A stretch of DNA of 64,000 bases from Streptomyces sp. NBC_00691 (GCF_036226665.1 NZ_CP109007.1:1364001-1428000), one strand, 5' to 3'. Shown: positions 34,470-42,575, numbered from the stretch's first letter. The notes: generated by a model from the letters alone, not told the origin. A program made the numbers and translations.

Positions 34470-34894
34470 CGGGCCATGACCGGCGACACCGGACGACGAA
34501 GGGACTCCATGGCGGCGGACCGCAGAACCGCGACGCGCTCGGCTTCCTCACCGACGGCCGTCGCGCGGGAGTCGCCGCTCGCGGCGGCCGGCACCGTCAG
34601 GGTGCCGGAGGCGGGGCGCGCAGCCAGCGCTCCGCCCTCGGCGATGCGCTCCTGGGCGGTCAGCACCGCCCTGTCGACGGTGGCCCGCTCCTGGTCGCGC
34701 AGAAGGACGACGGTGGTGCCGGCCAGGGCGAGCAGTACGAGGAGCAGGGCGGCCATCGGCGGGCGGACGCCGCCGAGCAGCGGCATGTCGGCGCGGCGCC
34801 GGGTCTTGTGGCGGCGTCGCGAGCGCCGTGGCACCGCCCGGAGCGGGGACCCGGATGCGGGACGCGGGTGGCGTCCTGTTGAATCGGAGGCCAT
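34470..34894 (-). pseudogene. Probable 5' remnant of a membrane-protein gene
   Basis: The minus-strand frame from ATG 34894 has strong coding composition (nearly all codons end in G or C) for about 140 residues: a basic N-terminus, one membrane helix (PPMAALLLVLLALAGTTVVLL), then a helical stretch RDQERATVDRAVLTAQERIAEGGALAAR. The frame then runs straight through operator site 3 and the start of the kinase gene, staying open to 33935 in a phase that is not the kinase's. This suggests a gene whose 3' part was lost, rather than a working gene. Its 5' end shares the CATG start overlap with the divergent lipoprotein gene. Product unrecognised. Confidence 0.4.
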
Positions 34895-35975
34895 GCGGTC
34901 TTCGTTCATCTCCGGTTCAGCTCCTCAGCCAGGCGCGGGCGCCGTGCGCCGCCGTCTGCGGACCGGGGCCCGCTCCGCGGCGACCGCCCGACGTCCTTCC
35001 GCCGCGGCGTGCGCGGTCCTGCTGGCCCTCGTCGCGCTCGGCGCGACCGGCTGCTCGAACGGCTCCGACGGCGCGTCGGCGACGCGGCCCTCCGGGTCCG
35101 GGGCGTCGGCCGAGAAGGTCGTCGACCTCAGGAGCCGGATCACCGCCTTCACCGGGCAGCTCTCCGCGGACGGCGGCTACCGGGGGCCCGATCTCGCGCA
35201 GCGCCGTGTGGTGGCGGACGGCGTCCGCCTCACCCTCGACGGCGAGCTGTCGGCGGCGGGCGAGCGGCTCGCAGAGGTCGGCTGGACCGTGCGGACCCTG
35301 CGGGACCGGAACCACGGCCGCGAGTTCGCCGAGCTGGCCGACAAGGACGCAGATGCGGCCCGGGAGCGTGGCTGGGGGCGTGTGTACGTGAGCCTGGACG
35401 GCGGACGGGCGCGCTGGACCGTGCAGGCGCCCCATCCGGTCGCCGATCAGCACAGCGAGCGGCTCGCCGTCGACACCCTGCTCTCGGCGCCCCGCGGCGT
35501 CCTGGTCCTGGCGGGCGCGCACCGCGACGCGGGCGCGGGGGACGCCGCTGATGTCGCGCACCGCGAGGACACCGTGTTCGACGCGGTCTGCGACATGCTC
35601 GCCGGGCAGGGGTTGCCGGCGCTGCAGGTGCACGGTTTCGCCGACGGCTCGCTGCCGGGCAGGGACGTGGTCGTCTCCACCGGTCGCGGGAACGCGGCAG
35701 GTCGGCAGGCGGAGCAGCTCGCGGACGCCCTCGACCTGCGCGGACTGACCGTGTGCCGCGCGGCCCGGGAGGAGTGCGGCAGCCTGGAGGGCCGCAAGAA
35801 CGTCCAGGGCGTACGGGCCGACGCGCTCGGAGTACCGTTCCTGCACGTCGAGTTCAATCGCTCGGTGCGCGGCGGCAGGGAGTCGGCCGAGGACGCGGTC
35901 GGCGCGCTCGGCGAGGTGACGCGGTCCTGGACCGAGGGTCCGGCCCCGGCCGCGCCGCCGGCTCCGGGGTCCTGA
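34893..35975 (+). CDS. Secreted lipoprotein of unknown function
   Basis: A 360-residue predicted lipoprotein. An Arg-rich N-terminus is followed by the hydrophobic stretch AVLLALVALGATGC, giving lipidated Cys54. The mature part has no family I recognise: an alpha/beta domain with VTFT-like strands, GWTVRTLRDRNHG, VLVLAGAHRDAG, and a second region with VCRAAREECGSLEGRKNVQG that holds a possible Cys pair. The start ATG 34893 has GGAGG seven bases before it. It faces away from the kinase gene and toward tetR at 36241, and its stop codon lies inside a 15-bp tandem repeat. A role with the kinase outside the cell is possible but unproven. Confidence 0.75.
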   Translation: MRSSFISGSAPQPGAGAVRRRLRTGARSAATARRPSAAACAVLLALVALGATGCSNGSDGASATRPSGSGASAEKVVDLRSRITAFTGQLSADGGYRGPDLAQRRVVADGVRLTLDGELSAAGERLAEVGWTVRTLRDRNHGREFAELADKDADAARERGWGRVYVSLDGGRARWTVQAPHPVADQHSERLAVDTLLSAPRGVLVLAGAHRDAGAGDAADVAHREDTVFDAVCDMLAGQGLPALQVHGFADGSLPGRDVVVSTGRGNAAGRQAEQLADALDLRGLTVCRAAREECGSLEGRKNVQGVRADALGVPFLHVEFNRSVRGGRESAEDAVGALGEVTRSWTEGPAPAAPPAPGS

Positions 35976-36044
35976 GGTTCCGCGTCCTGAGGTTCCGCGT
36001 CCTGAGGTTCCGCGTCCTGAGATTCCGCGTCCTGAGGTCCCGTG
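35970..36044 (+). repeat. 15-bp tandem repeat spanning the lipoprotein stop codon
   Basis: Five head-to-tail copies of TCCTGAGGTTCCGCG; copies 4 and 5 have one to two changes. The first copy contains the TGA stop of the lipoprotein gene (35973-35975), and every unit repeats that TGA in the same frame. Looks like a recent slippage array. Confidence 0.9.
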
Positions 36045-36186
36045 ACCCGCCCTCCCCCACGAACGGTGCCCGGACGCGGTCGATCCCGTACGGGGCCTCT
36101 GGGGCGCTTCACCAGCCGGTCTCGGCCGGAGAGCCGCGAGGCCCAGACCGCCTCCCGACCCCACCGACGGGCCCCTCGGAGAATCC

Positions 36187-36202
36187 GACTAAATATTCAG
36201 TC
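36187..36202. promoter_or_regulatory. Operator site 4: near-palindrome before tetR B
   Basis: GACTAAATATTCAGTC has one imperfect base pair and matches the GACTG-N6-CAGTC pattern of sites 1-3. It lies 38 bases upstream of the start codon at 36241, fitting autoregulation. Confidence 0.8.
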
Positions 36203-36240
36203 AGCATGAGATACTCCGAGCGACGACAAGGAGGCACGAC

Positions 36241-36909
36241 GTGGCCACAGACCGCCGGACGGCGATCATGGAGGGGGCTGCCCGAGTCATAGCGCGGCGC
36301 GGGGTACGCGGACTGCGGGTGGAGGAACTGGCGGTCGAGGCCGGGGTGTCCACCGCGCTGATCTACTACCACTTCAAGGACCGGGCGGGCATCCTGCGCC
36401 ACACGCTGGAGTTCATCAGCGACCGGGCCGATCGGTACACGGCGGCGGATGAGGAGGCGGGCCTCGGGTCGGGCGAGGCCTTCGACGCTCCCGGGGAACT
36501 GGAACGTTCGCTGCTCCTGGAGTTCCAGGACCTGCCCGAGGTCCGGGAGAACAGCACGGCGTGGGGCGAGCTGCGGGCCAGCGCGGTCTTCGACCCTGAG
36601 CTGCGCTCCGAGCTCGCCCGCGCCGGCCTGACCTGGGTCCACGATGTCGCGGCCCTGCTCCGTGAGGCCTGCCCGGCCGTTCCCGCGCCGACTCTCACGG
36701 CCTCCGCGGAGCGCCTGACCGCCCTCACGGAGGGACTCAGCACGCGCTGGCTGAGCGGCGCCCTGGGCCTGGACCGCGCCCGCGAACTGATGCGGGCGGC
36801 GATCGCCGTGGAGCTGAGCCATCTGAGTCGCCGCTGGCCGCCGGAGACCTGGGACACGGTCGCCCCCGGGGCGTGCCCCGCGCCCCGCCCCGACGTCACC
36901 CCGTGCTGA
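36241..36909 (+). CDS. TetR-family regulator B (paralogue of the one at 31984)
   Basis: A 222-residue TetR-type regulator, almost identical in its DNA-binding part to regulator A (AGVSTALIYYHFKDRAGIL against AGVSTALIYYYFKDRSGIL). The shared ligand-domain motifs ENS-AWGELRASAVFD and LTALTEGLSTRWL show a gene duplication. The GTG at 36241 has AAGGAGG before it. Operator site 4 lies just upstream. It has an extra 20-residue C-terminal tail compared with A. The two may form heterodimers or compete for the same four sites. Confidence 0.92.
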   Translation: MATDRRTAIMEGAARVIARRGVRGLRVEELAVEAGVSTALIYYHFKDRAGILRHTLEFISDRADRYTAADEEAGLGSGEAFDAPGELERSLLLEFQDLPEVRENSTAWGELRASAVFDPELRSELARAGLTWVHDVAALLREACPAVPAPTLTASAERLTALTEGLSTRWLSGALGLDRARELMRAAIAVELSHLSRRWPPETWDTVAPGACPAPRPDVTPC

Positions 36910-36958
36910 ACCCCGGCGGGGCCGCCGCGCCCCCGCCTCGCCGAGAGTGAACATCCTT

Positions 36959-37006
36959 GGATCCGGGCCGTGTTGTGTGAAAGCTGGCAGGACACATCCC
37001 GGATCC
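36959..37006. promoter_or_regulatory. Inverted repeat before the truncated haemoglobin gene
   Basis: GGATCCGGG (36959-36967) and CCCGGATCC (36998-37006) are perfect 9-base arms with a 30-base loop. The right arm ends 11 bases before the start codon and overlaps the ribosome site region, so it could act as an operator pair or an RNA hairpin that hides the ribosome site. Confidence 0.45.
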
Positions 37007-37017
37007 GGAGGCCCTCC

Positions 37018-37476
37018 ATGACCGCCGAGCACACGAACACCCTGTACGAGGCCGTGGGCGGCGCCGACGCGCTGCGCCGGCTCTCCGAGACCTTCTACGA
37101 GGCGGTCCTGGCCGACCCCCTCCTCGCCCCCGTCTTCGCCGACTTCACCGCGGCCCATGTGGAGCACGTCGCCGTCTGGCTGGCGGAGGTGTTCTCGGGT
37201 CCCGCCCAGTTCACGACGGAGCTCGGCGGACACCAGGCCCTGCTCCGCGCGCATCTCGGGCTCGGCATCACGGAGGAACAGCGGCTGCGCTGGATGGAGT
37301 TGATGACGGCGGCCGTGGAGAAGGAGCTGCCGGACGACGCCCTGCTGCGCCGCCGGGTGGTGGAGTACTTCGACTGGGGCACCCGCATCGCCGTGGACGT
37401 CTCGGCCTCCGCGCCGGGCACGGACCTCGGCGAGCCCGGCCCCACACCGCGCTGGGGCTGGGACGGCCTCGCCTGA
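37018..37476 (+). CDS. Truncated haemoglobin (group II-like)
   Basis: A 152-residue single-domain globin likely binding haem and handling oxygen, nitric oxide or related ligands. The pattern NTLYEAVGGADALRRLSETFYEAVLADPLLAPVF is the usual truncated-globin start (Y-x-x-x-G-G, F-Y, D-P-x-L-x-P-x-F); GHQALLRAHLGLGIT places the proximal His region, and Trp in RWMELMTAAV fits group II. The ATG at 37018 follows a GGAGG. The C-terminus is Pro/Trp-rich. It stands alone on its strand between tetR B and cbiZ. Confidence 0.85.
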   Translation: MTAEHTNTLYEAVGGADALRRLSETFYEAVLADPLLAPVFADFTAAHVEHVAVWLAEVFSGPAQFTTELGGHQALLRAHLGLGITEEQRLRWMELMTAAVEKELPDDALLRRRVVEYFDWGTRIAVDVSASAPGTDLGEPGPTPRWGWDGLA

Positions 37477-37573
37477 TCCACGGGGCACCGGGCCGGGTCC
37501 TCTCGTCGCACTCCCGCCGTCGCCCGAGGGGCGGGGCATGCGGGAGTCCGACGGCAGGATTTAAGGTGCGGGG

Positions 37574-38329
37574 GTGCCTACGCGAACCCTTCTGACCAGC
37601 GTGTCTCTCGCCGACGCGGCTCTGCTCACCCATACCGAGCAGGGCCGTGACTGGCCCCTGCTGGTGTGGGCTCCGGGGCCGGGCGTCCGCATGGTGTCGA
37701 GTGCGGTGCTCGGCGGCGGCATCGGTGAGCGGGAGTGGGTGATCAACGCCCAGGTGCCGCCCGGCTACGACCGGCTCGATCCCGTCGCCCACCTCCGCGA
37801 CCTGGCCGCCGGGGCGGGGCTCACCGGAGCGGGCGTGGGTCTGATGACGGCCGCCTCGGTCGCGGACCGGTGTCACGCCGAGGACGGCGGTGTACGGGCG
37901 GTGGTCACCGCGGGCATAGGGGTACGGGGCTGGGCGGCGGCGCCGGGCGTCGGTGGCCTCACGATCCCGCACCCCGGCACGATCAACATCATCGTGTCCC
38001 TGCCGGTCCCGCTCACGGACGCGGCCCTCGTGAACGCGGTCGCCACCGCCACCGAGGCGAAGGTGCAGGCCTTGGTGGAGCTCGGCGCGGACGCCTCGGG
38101 CACCCCGACGGACACGGTCTGCGTGGCCGCCCCGATGCCCACCGCCTCGCGCGCCGGCGCCGACTCCGGCCCTCGCACCGGAGCCGGTTCGGGCACCACC
38201 AGCCCCAGCAGGACCACAGGCGCCGAAGTCCAGCCCTTCGCCGGCCCGCGCTCCCTGTGGGGCGCCCGCCTGGCCCGAGCGGTCCACGGGGCGACGCGCG
38301 CGGCCTGCGCCGGCCTGATCACCCCCTAG
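37574..38329 (+). CDS. cbiZ: Adenosylcobinamide amidohydrolase-like protein
   Basis: A 251-residue CbiZ family protein; the enzyme cleaves adenosylcobinamide to adenosylcobyric acid so that salvaged corrinoids can be reused for B12. Family signs are VSSAVLGGGIGEREWVINAQVP, GAGVGLMTAAS and the HPGTINIIVSLPVPLTDAALVNAVATATEAKVQAL region near residues 135-170. The N-terminal part also fits. The GTG at 37574 follows a GGGG stretch. No other cobamide genes surround it and no B12 riboswitch is visible upstream, so it is isolated. The end has a Ser/Thr/Gly-rich insertion (residues 190-220). Confidence 0.85.
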   Translation: MPTRTLLTSVSLADAALLTHTEQGRDWPLLVWAPGPGVRMVSSAVLGGGIGEREWVINAQVPPGYDRLDPVAHLRDLAAGAGLTGAGVGLMTAASVADRCHAEDGGVRAVVTAGIGVRGWAAAPGVGGLTIPHPGTINIIVSLPVPLTDAALVNAVATATEAKVQALVELGADASGTPTDTVCVAAPMPTASRAGADSGPRTGAGSGTTSPSRTTGAEVQPFAGPRSLWGARLARAVHGATRAACAGLITP

Positions 38330-38335
38330 AGAGGC

Positions 38336-38390
38336 GTCTTGCCGACCGGGCCGGATCAGGGAGCGGCGAGCCCGGCCCGGCCGACAAGAC
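38336..38390 (+). terminator. Long stem-loop after cbiZ
   Basis: Nineteen-base arms beginning GTCTTGCCGACC (38336-38354) and ending CGACAAGAC (38372-38390) pair at 17 of 19 positions around a 17-base loop, starting 7 bases after the cbiZ stop. Confidence 0.8.
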
Positions 38391-38457
38391 ACCCCCTGGC
38401 GTCGAGCCGGCTCCCGGCGGTGGCCGTCGGCGCCCCGGCCCGACCGCTCGCGACCCC

Positions 38458-39105
38458 TCACCCGTGCGACAGCAGCGCCGCCGTGAGTTCGGCCGCCCGC
38501 CGGTGCCACAGATGGGCGCCGCGCAGCATCGCGTGGCCGCCCGTCGGCATCGGGATGCCCGCCGCGTCCGCGCCCGCGGCGCGGGCCCTGCGGACGAAGT
38601 CCCAGGACGCGCGGGCCGAGGTGACGCGGTCGCTCTCGTCGTGGAGCAGGTAGAGGCGCCTGCCGCCCAGGTGGTCGACGGGCTCGTCGGTGGGGCACCA
38701 GGGCGCGAGGGCGACGACACCGCGGACGGCGGGATCTCCCGCGGCGGCGAGTGCCGCGCGGCCGCCCATCGAGTGGCCGACGAGCACGACGGGCACGGGC
38801 CCGGCCTGTTCCCGGAGCCGTACGAGCGCGCTCTCGGCGTCCCTGGCGGCGTCGGCGCTCTCGCCGTTCCAGCCCCGGTGGCGGTAGCGGACCTCGGCGA
38901 TCAGCACGCCCCGGCCCCGGACGGCCCGGCTCACGGCGGCGGCGAAGGGCCGCATGCGCAGCGCGGGCAGGTTGAGGGCGGGCGGCGGCCCGGGGCCGTC
39001 GGCGCGGCCTCCGTGGAGCAGCAGTACGGCCGCGGTCGGCACGGCGGGCGTACTGCGCACGACGAACGTGCCGGGATCGGCGCGCCGGGTGGGGCACAGC
39101 GTCAT
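38458..39105 (-). CDS. Alpha/beta hydrolase, dienelactone-hydrolase-like
   Basis: A 215-residue alpha/beta hydrolase. The nucleophile elbow GHSMGG (about residue 110) supplies Ser, the acid is probably Asp in YLLHDESDRVT, and the His lies in TGGHAMLRG near residue 190. The oxyanion-hole segment VLLLHGGRADG is at about residue 30. Substrate unknown; esters or lactones are typical. The ATG at 39105 is chosen because the upstream extension is Arg/Pro-rich shadow sequence. It is convergent with cbiZ and followed by the stem-loop at 38336-38390. Confidence 0.82.
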   Translation of the reverse strand: MTLCPTRRADPGTFVVRSTPAVPTAAVLLLHGGRADGPGPPPALNLPALRMRPFAAAVSRAVRGRGVLIAEVRYRHRGWNGESADAARDAESALVRLREQAGPVPVVLVGHSMGGRAALAAAGDPAVRGVVALAPWCPTDEPVDHLGGRRLYLLHDESDRVTSARASWDFVRRARAAGADAAGIPMPTGGHAMLRGAHLWHRRAAELTAALLSHG

Positions 39106-39337
39106 CGGGCGCTCGCCCCGCTCCCGGACCTGTGCGGTGGCCGGCGGGCCCGTCCGCTCGTGCGGACCGCCGGCTGTCCGGGCTGCTGCGCCATGGTGGG
39201 CCTCCAGGAGTCGCGTGCCGCTTCCCCGGTGGAGCGGTCCGCTCACGACACGGGGGAGACGACGATGAGGCCCGCAGTCTGCCAGGTCGCACGGTCCGTC
39301 AGATACGGACCCCGGTGGACGGGAGGCGGCCGGGCTG

Positions 39338-40078
39338 TCACGGGGTGCCCGGGGTCCCGGTGGGCGCCGCCGGGGCGGGGCAGGCGACGGTGCCCGGTCG
39401 TACGGAGAGCGTGAGGCCCGGTGAGGTGAGGAGGCCCGGGATCTGGAAGTCCTGGGCCGTGCCGACGATGCGGTCGAACTTGGCGTACCGCGCCTGGATG
39501 CCGAAGCGGTGCCGCGGGCTGTTCAGCGGGTTCACGACGTACGCCCCGCTCGCGTCCTTGACGGTCTTCACGTCGGCGCCGTCGGTGTTGAGGTCGACGA
39601 CGCCGTCCATGTCGAGGACCCCGGTGGCGTTCCGCAGGTCGAGGACGGTGTTCTTCGTCCTGATCTCCCAGGAGCCCGGGTCGTCGTCGCCGAGGGTGAG
39701 GAGCAGCGTGTACGTGGCTCCCGCGATCTGCTGGCGCTGGCTCAGGCACAGGCCGTTGATCATCCCGTCCGCGAATCCCATGCGGAGGACCCGTACGGAT
39801 CCGGCCGAGCCGTCGGGCCGTACGACGGGCTGGTCGACGACGGCGGCGCCGTACTGCGTCCCGTACAGACTGCTGGTCGTGAAGTCGACGGGCCGGTCCT
39901 GGATCCGGAGGCCGACGGCGAGCGCGCCGCTCGCCATGGCGGAGCCGAGGCCGGCGGCCGCCAGGAGCGCGGGCACGGCGACGGCGAGGGACCGGCGCCA
40001 GTGGGTGCTCCCTTCCGCCCCGTGGCCGAGGGAGCTCACCCGGCCCTTGGAGGCGGCCTGCTGCCGCTCAGGGTTCAT
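39338..40078 (-). CDS. DUF6230-like exported protein (copy 3)
   Basis: A 246-residue single-helix protein: a basic N-terminus, then AVAVPALLAAAGLGSAMASGALAVGL, which anchors or exports it, then a beta-rich outer domain. It aligns with the two other copies in this operon: GALA, RPVDFTTSSL, RVLRMGFADGMINGLCLSQRQQIAGATYTLLL. One internal Cys (NGLC) and one near the end (VRPGTVAC) are shared with the other copies and could form a disulfide. Last gene of the operon; start overlaps the previous stop by four bases (ATGA). Family resembles what I recall as DUF6230 (streptomycete, function unknown). Confidence 0.8.
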   Translation of the reverse strand: MNPERQQAASKGRVSSLGHGAEGSTHWRRSLAVAVPALLAAAGLGSAMASGALAVGLRIQDRPVDFTTSSLYGTQYGAAVVDQPVVRPDGSAGSVRVLRMGFADGMINGLCLSQRQQIAGATYTLLLTLGDDDPGSWEIRTKNTVLDLRNATGVLDMDGVVDLNTDGADVKTVKDASGAYVVNPLNSPRHRFGIQARYAKFDRIVGTAQDFQIPGLLTSPGLTLSVRPGTVACPAPAAPTGTPGTP

Positions 40079-40707
40079 GGCGTGGTCACCGTGATGGTCC
40101 CGGGAAGGTGGACGGGGTTGTCGGTGGAGTCGAGGGCCGCGTGGTCGTCGACCGTGCGGATCGCGTAGACGTCCCCGACGAAGTCCTCGGCCCCCGCGGT
40201 GAGCGGGATGAGGGAGCCGAAGAAGTCGAGGAGTCCCTGCACTCCGCAGATCTTGACGAGGACGCGGACGCAGACGTGGGAGATGCTGCCCCACATCGTG
40301 GTCGTCTCGGGCCTGCCCGCGCTGTCGTAGCCGCCGAGGGAGCCCTCGCCGGGGACGTCGATGGTGACGGTGTGACCCGCCGCCCGCTGGGTCACGTTCA
40401 TGTGCGAGCGGATCTTGAGCTTGGTGAAGGTGTACTGGTTGGTGATCCGCGTCGTGCCGTCGGAGAGCCTGATGGTGACGTTCTTCCGGACGGTCATGGA
40501 GACGGCGACCATGCTGGCGATGGTGACGTGGAGCGGGTCGGGCGAGGGCAGGAAGGGCACGCCCATCGGCTCGACGACTGCCGACGCCACGGCGGCGCGG
40601 CTCGGCTGACCGGACCAGAGAGCGGTCACGACGGCCAGTACGAGGGCGGCCGTGACCGCCACGGCCCGGCGCCACGCCCCGGCCGGCCGCACCGCGTGGC
40701 CGCTCAC
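40075..40707 (-). CDS. Exported hypothetical protein of the DUF6230/DUF6114 operon
   Basis: A 210-residue protein with an N-terminal signal (AVAVTAALVLAVVTALWSG) followed by a beta-rich domain not clearly like the DUF6230 copies. It contains paired Cys in ISHVCVRVLVKICGVQG and a repeated pattern of Thr/Val strands (TITVTTP at the end). No catalytic motif is visible. The GTG at 40707 overlaps the DUF6114-like gene by four bases (GTGA), and its stop overlaps the next start by four, so translation of the whole set is coupled. Function unknown; likely works with the neighbouring exported proteins. Confidence 0.75.
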   Translation of the reverse strand: MSGHAVRPAGAWRRAVAVTAALVLAVVTALWSGQPSRAAVASAVVEPMGVPFLPSPDPLHVTIASMVAVSMTVRKNVTIRLSDGTTRITNQYTFTKLKIRSHMNVTQRAAGHTVTIDVPGEGSLGGYDSAGRPETTTMWGSISHVCVRVLVKICGVQGLLDFFGSLIPLTAGAEDFVGDVYAIRTVDDHAALDSTDNPVHLPGTITVTTP

Positions 40708-41102
40708 CCCTCCACCTCCCCCGCAGCCGCCCGGCGGCGGGGCCGTTTGAGGCCCCAGCCGACCGTCATGGAGCCGCCGAGGACCCCGAGCACCATGCCG
40801 AGCAGGAAGCCGCCGAGGTTGGAGACGACGAGCGAGACGACCGCGAGGACCACGCCGATGAGTCCGAAGGTGTATCGCTGGCCGGGCAGTGCCAGCGGGA
40901 TGAGACCGCACAGGATCATCCCGCCGCCGACGAGGTAGCCGGCTACTCCCCCGAAGCCCGTGCTGACGATCAGCTGCAGGGAACTGAGGGAGAACTTGAG
41001 GACCGTCCACCCCCCGGCCACCAGCCACACCCCGCCCCAGAACGGGCGCGTGCGGCGGAAGGCCCGGAACCACGCGTGCGCGTGCGCGAGCCGGCTCAGC
41101 AT
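40704..41102 (-). CDS. DUF6114-like small membrane protein (copy 2)
   Basis: A 132-residue protein with four hydrophobic segments and a basic tail (KRPRRRAAAGEVEG). It shares with the copy at 41878 the motifs RTRPFW near the start, LPGQR in the third loop, SNLGG and VLGGSM near the end, so the two are paralogues. The family (I recall DUF6114) is streptomycete and uncharacterised. It starts inside the end of the DUF6230-like gene (7-base overlap) and overlaps the next gene by four. Confidence 0.8.
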   Translation of the reverse strand: MLSRLAHAHAWFRAFRRTRPFWGGVWLVAGGWTVLKFSLSSLQLIVSTGFGGVAGYLVGGGMILCGLIPLALPGQRYTFGLIGVVLAVVSLVVSNLGGFLLGMVLGVLGGSMTVGWGLKRPRRRAAAGEVEG

Positions 41103-41881
41103 GTGGTGGCCGTTCCGGCGACGACCCTGATCTTCAGGTCGGGCAGGACGAGCGCGCCCGCCATCTCGGCGTCGTAGGCGGTGGCGTCGAGTCCGTGCAG
41201 CGTGATGGAGCTGCCGCCCTCGCCACCCGCCGAGCCCAGCCCGAACCCGCCGGGCAGCGCACCGGTGAGCGGTTTGCCGGCGACGGTGACCTGGTCGGCG
41301 GACTGGCCGAGGACCGCGTTCTGGAGCGTGGTCGGTCCGTACGCCCGGAGCTCGGTGGCCTGGATGTAGAGGTTCGAGGCGTCGATGTCGGTGGTGAAGG
41401 TGGTCGGCGGAGTGGCCGTCACCTTCTGGCCGCCCGTCAGGAGCAGCGAGTACGGGACGCCCGCGATGGTCTGGTGGACGATCCCGCAGAGCCCGGCGAG
41501 CCCGGCGCTGGCGAAACCGACCCGTGCCATCGCCGTGTTGGTGGTCGTGGTGCCGTCCGGGCGGCCGACGGGCGGGGTGTTGACGATGGCGCCGAAGCCA
41601 CTGCCCTCGACGCCGTTGGACGTCAGGGTGAACGGCTGCCCCGCGACGCTGAAGTTGGCGGCGAGCGCGCCCTGCGCGAGCGCGGCGCCGAGGGCGCCGA
41701 TGGCGAGGGCGGAGGGGACGAGGGCGAGCGCGCCGCGCCCCCAGCGGGTGCCGCGCCGGGTGCCGTCGGCGGCCTCGGCGAGCATCCGGGCGTTCCAGTC
41801 GGCGGCGGCACGGATTCCGGCGGTCCTCGTCCGGGCGAGGACCGGGCCGACGCCGCCGGTGTCGAACGGGCCGTACCTCAT
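41096..41881 (-). CDS. DUF6230-like exported protein (copy 2)
   Basis: A 261-residue protein. After about 60 residues of basic and Ala-rich N-terminus there is a membrane segment (ALALVPSALAIGALGAALAQGALA), then GALAANFSVAGQPFTLTSNGV and a beta-rich domain with ARVGFASAGLAGLCGIVHQTIAGVPYSLLL. It ends in the Cys-terminated AGTATTC. The internal LAGLC and terminal Cys match the other copies. The start ATG 41881 overlaps the upstream DUF6114-like gene by four bases. Confidence 0.82.
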   Translation of the reverse strand: MRYGPFDTGGVGPVLARTRTAGIRAAADWNARMLAEAADGTRRGTRWGRGALALVPSALAIGALGAALAQGALAANFSVAGQPFTLTSNGVEGSGFGAIVNTPPVGRPDGTTTTNTAMARVGFASAGLAGLCGIVHQTIAGVPYSLLLTGGQKVTATPPTTFTTDIDASNLYIQATELRAYGPTTLQNAVLGQSADQVTVAGKPLTGALPGGFGLGSAGGEGGSSITLHGLDATAYDAEMAGALVLPDLKIRVVAGTATTC

Positions 41882-42411
41882 ACGGATCCGCTCCCCACGG
41901 GTACGCCGCCCGGCCCGGTCCGGCGGAAGAGGCCGCCACTCCGCTTGGCGGGCTTCTCGGGGAGCCAGGCGAAGGCCATGGACCCGCCGAGGACGGACAG
42001 GGTCATGCCGGCGAAGAGCCCGCCGAGGTTCGACAGGGGGAAGGAGGCGACGCCCGCGATCACCGCGATGACACCGGCGGTGTGGCGCTGGCCGGGCAGC
42101 AGCAGCATGAGGAGGGCCATCGCCATGAGGACGACGCCGCCCGCCATGCCCGCGATCCCTCCGACGCCGACCTGGAGGATCTTCCCGAGCGGTGCCATCG
42201 GCAGGAAGAAGATGATGAAGCCGCCCAGCGCGGTCCAGACCGTCGCCCAGAACGGCCGGGTGCGACGCCAGCGCCGGAAGGCCGCGCGGGCCCCGCCGCT
42301 CCGCGCAGCCGGGTCGGTGAAGGTCGCGGCGGCGAGCGCCTCGGAACCCGGGGCAGGGTCGGCGAGCGGCTCGGGACGGGCGGTCGGCTCGGGCGGTGGA
42401 TCGGCGGTCAT
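41878..42411 (-). CDS. DUF6114-like small membrane protein (copy 1)
   Basis: A 177-residue protein: a 40-residue Pro/Ala-rich cytosolic tail, then RRWRRTRPFW and four membrane segments (including GGVVLMAMALLMLLLPGQR and VASFPLSNLGGLFAGMTLSVLGGSM), then a Gly/Arg tail. It is the paralogue of the gene at 40704. The ATG at 42411 follows a 164-base gap after the first DUF6230-like gene that shows no gene. It may pair with the exported DUF6230-like protein encoded beside it. Confidence 0.82.
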   Translation of the reverse strand: MTADPPPEPTARPEPLADPAPGSEALAAATFTDPAARSGGARAAFRRWRRTRPFWATVWTALGGFIIFFLPMAPLGKILQVGVGGIAGMAGGVVLMAMALLMLLLPGQRHTAGVIAVIAGVASFPLSNLGGLFAGMTLSVLGGSMAFAWLPEKPAKRSGGLFRRTGPGGVPVGSGSV

Positions 42412-42575
42412 GGGGGCCTCGCAGGTGAGGGTCGGGGGCGGGTGGGACCGGAGGCCGTGCCCCGGGGGAGGCACGGAACCCGGCCGGTGCCGGCGGGCCG
42501 GAAGGTGAGGGGCCCGGGTGTCGGGGGATGGACGACGCGGGTCCGGGTGGCGGGCCGGACGGTGCGGGTGCGGGC

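Noticed and set aside
35970..36044. Possible CRISPR array
   Set aside because: The 15-bp units are directly adjacent with no unique spacers and no cas genes are present; it is a tandem minisatellite.
37574..38329. B12 riboswitch before cbiZ
   Set aside because: The gap before the gene is under 100 bases and shows no conserved cobalamin-box sequence.
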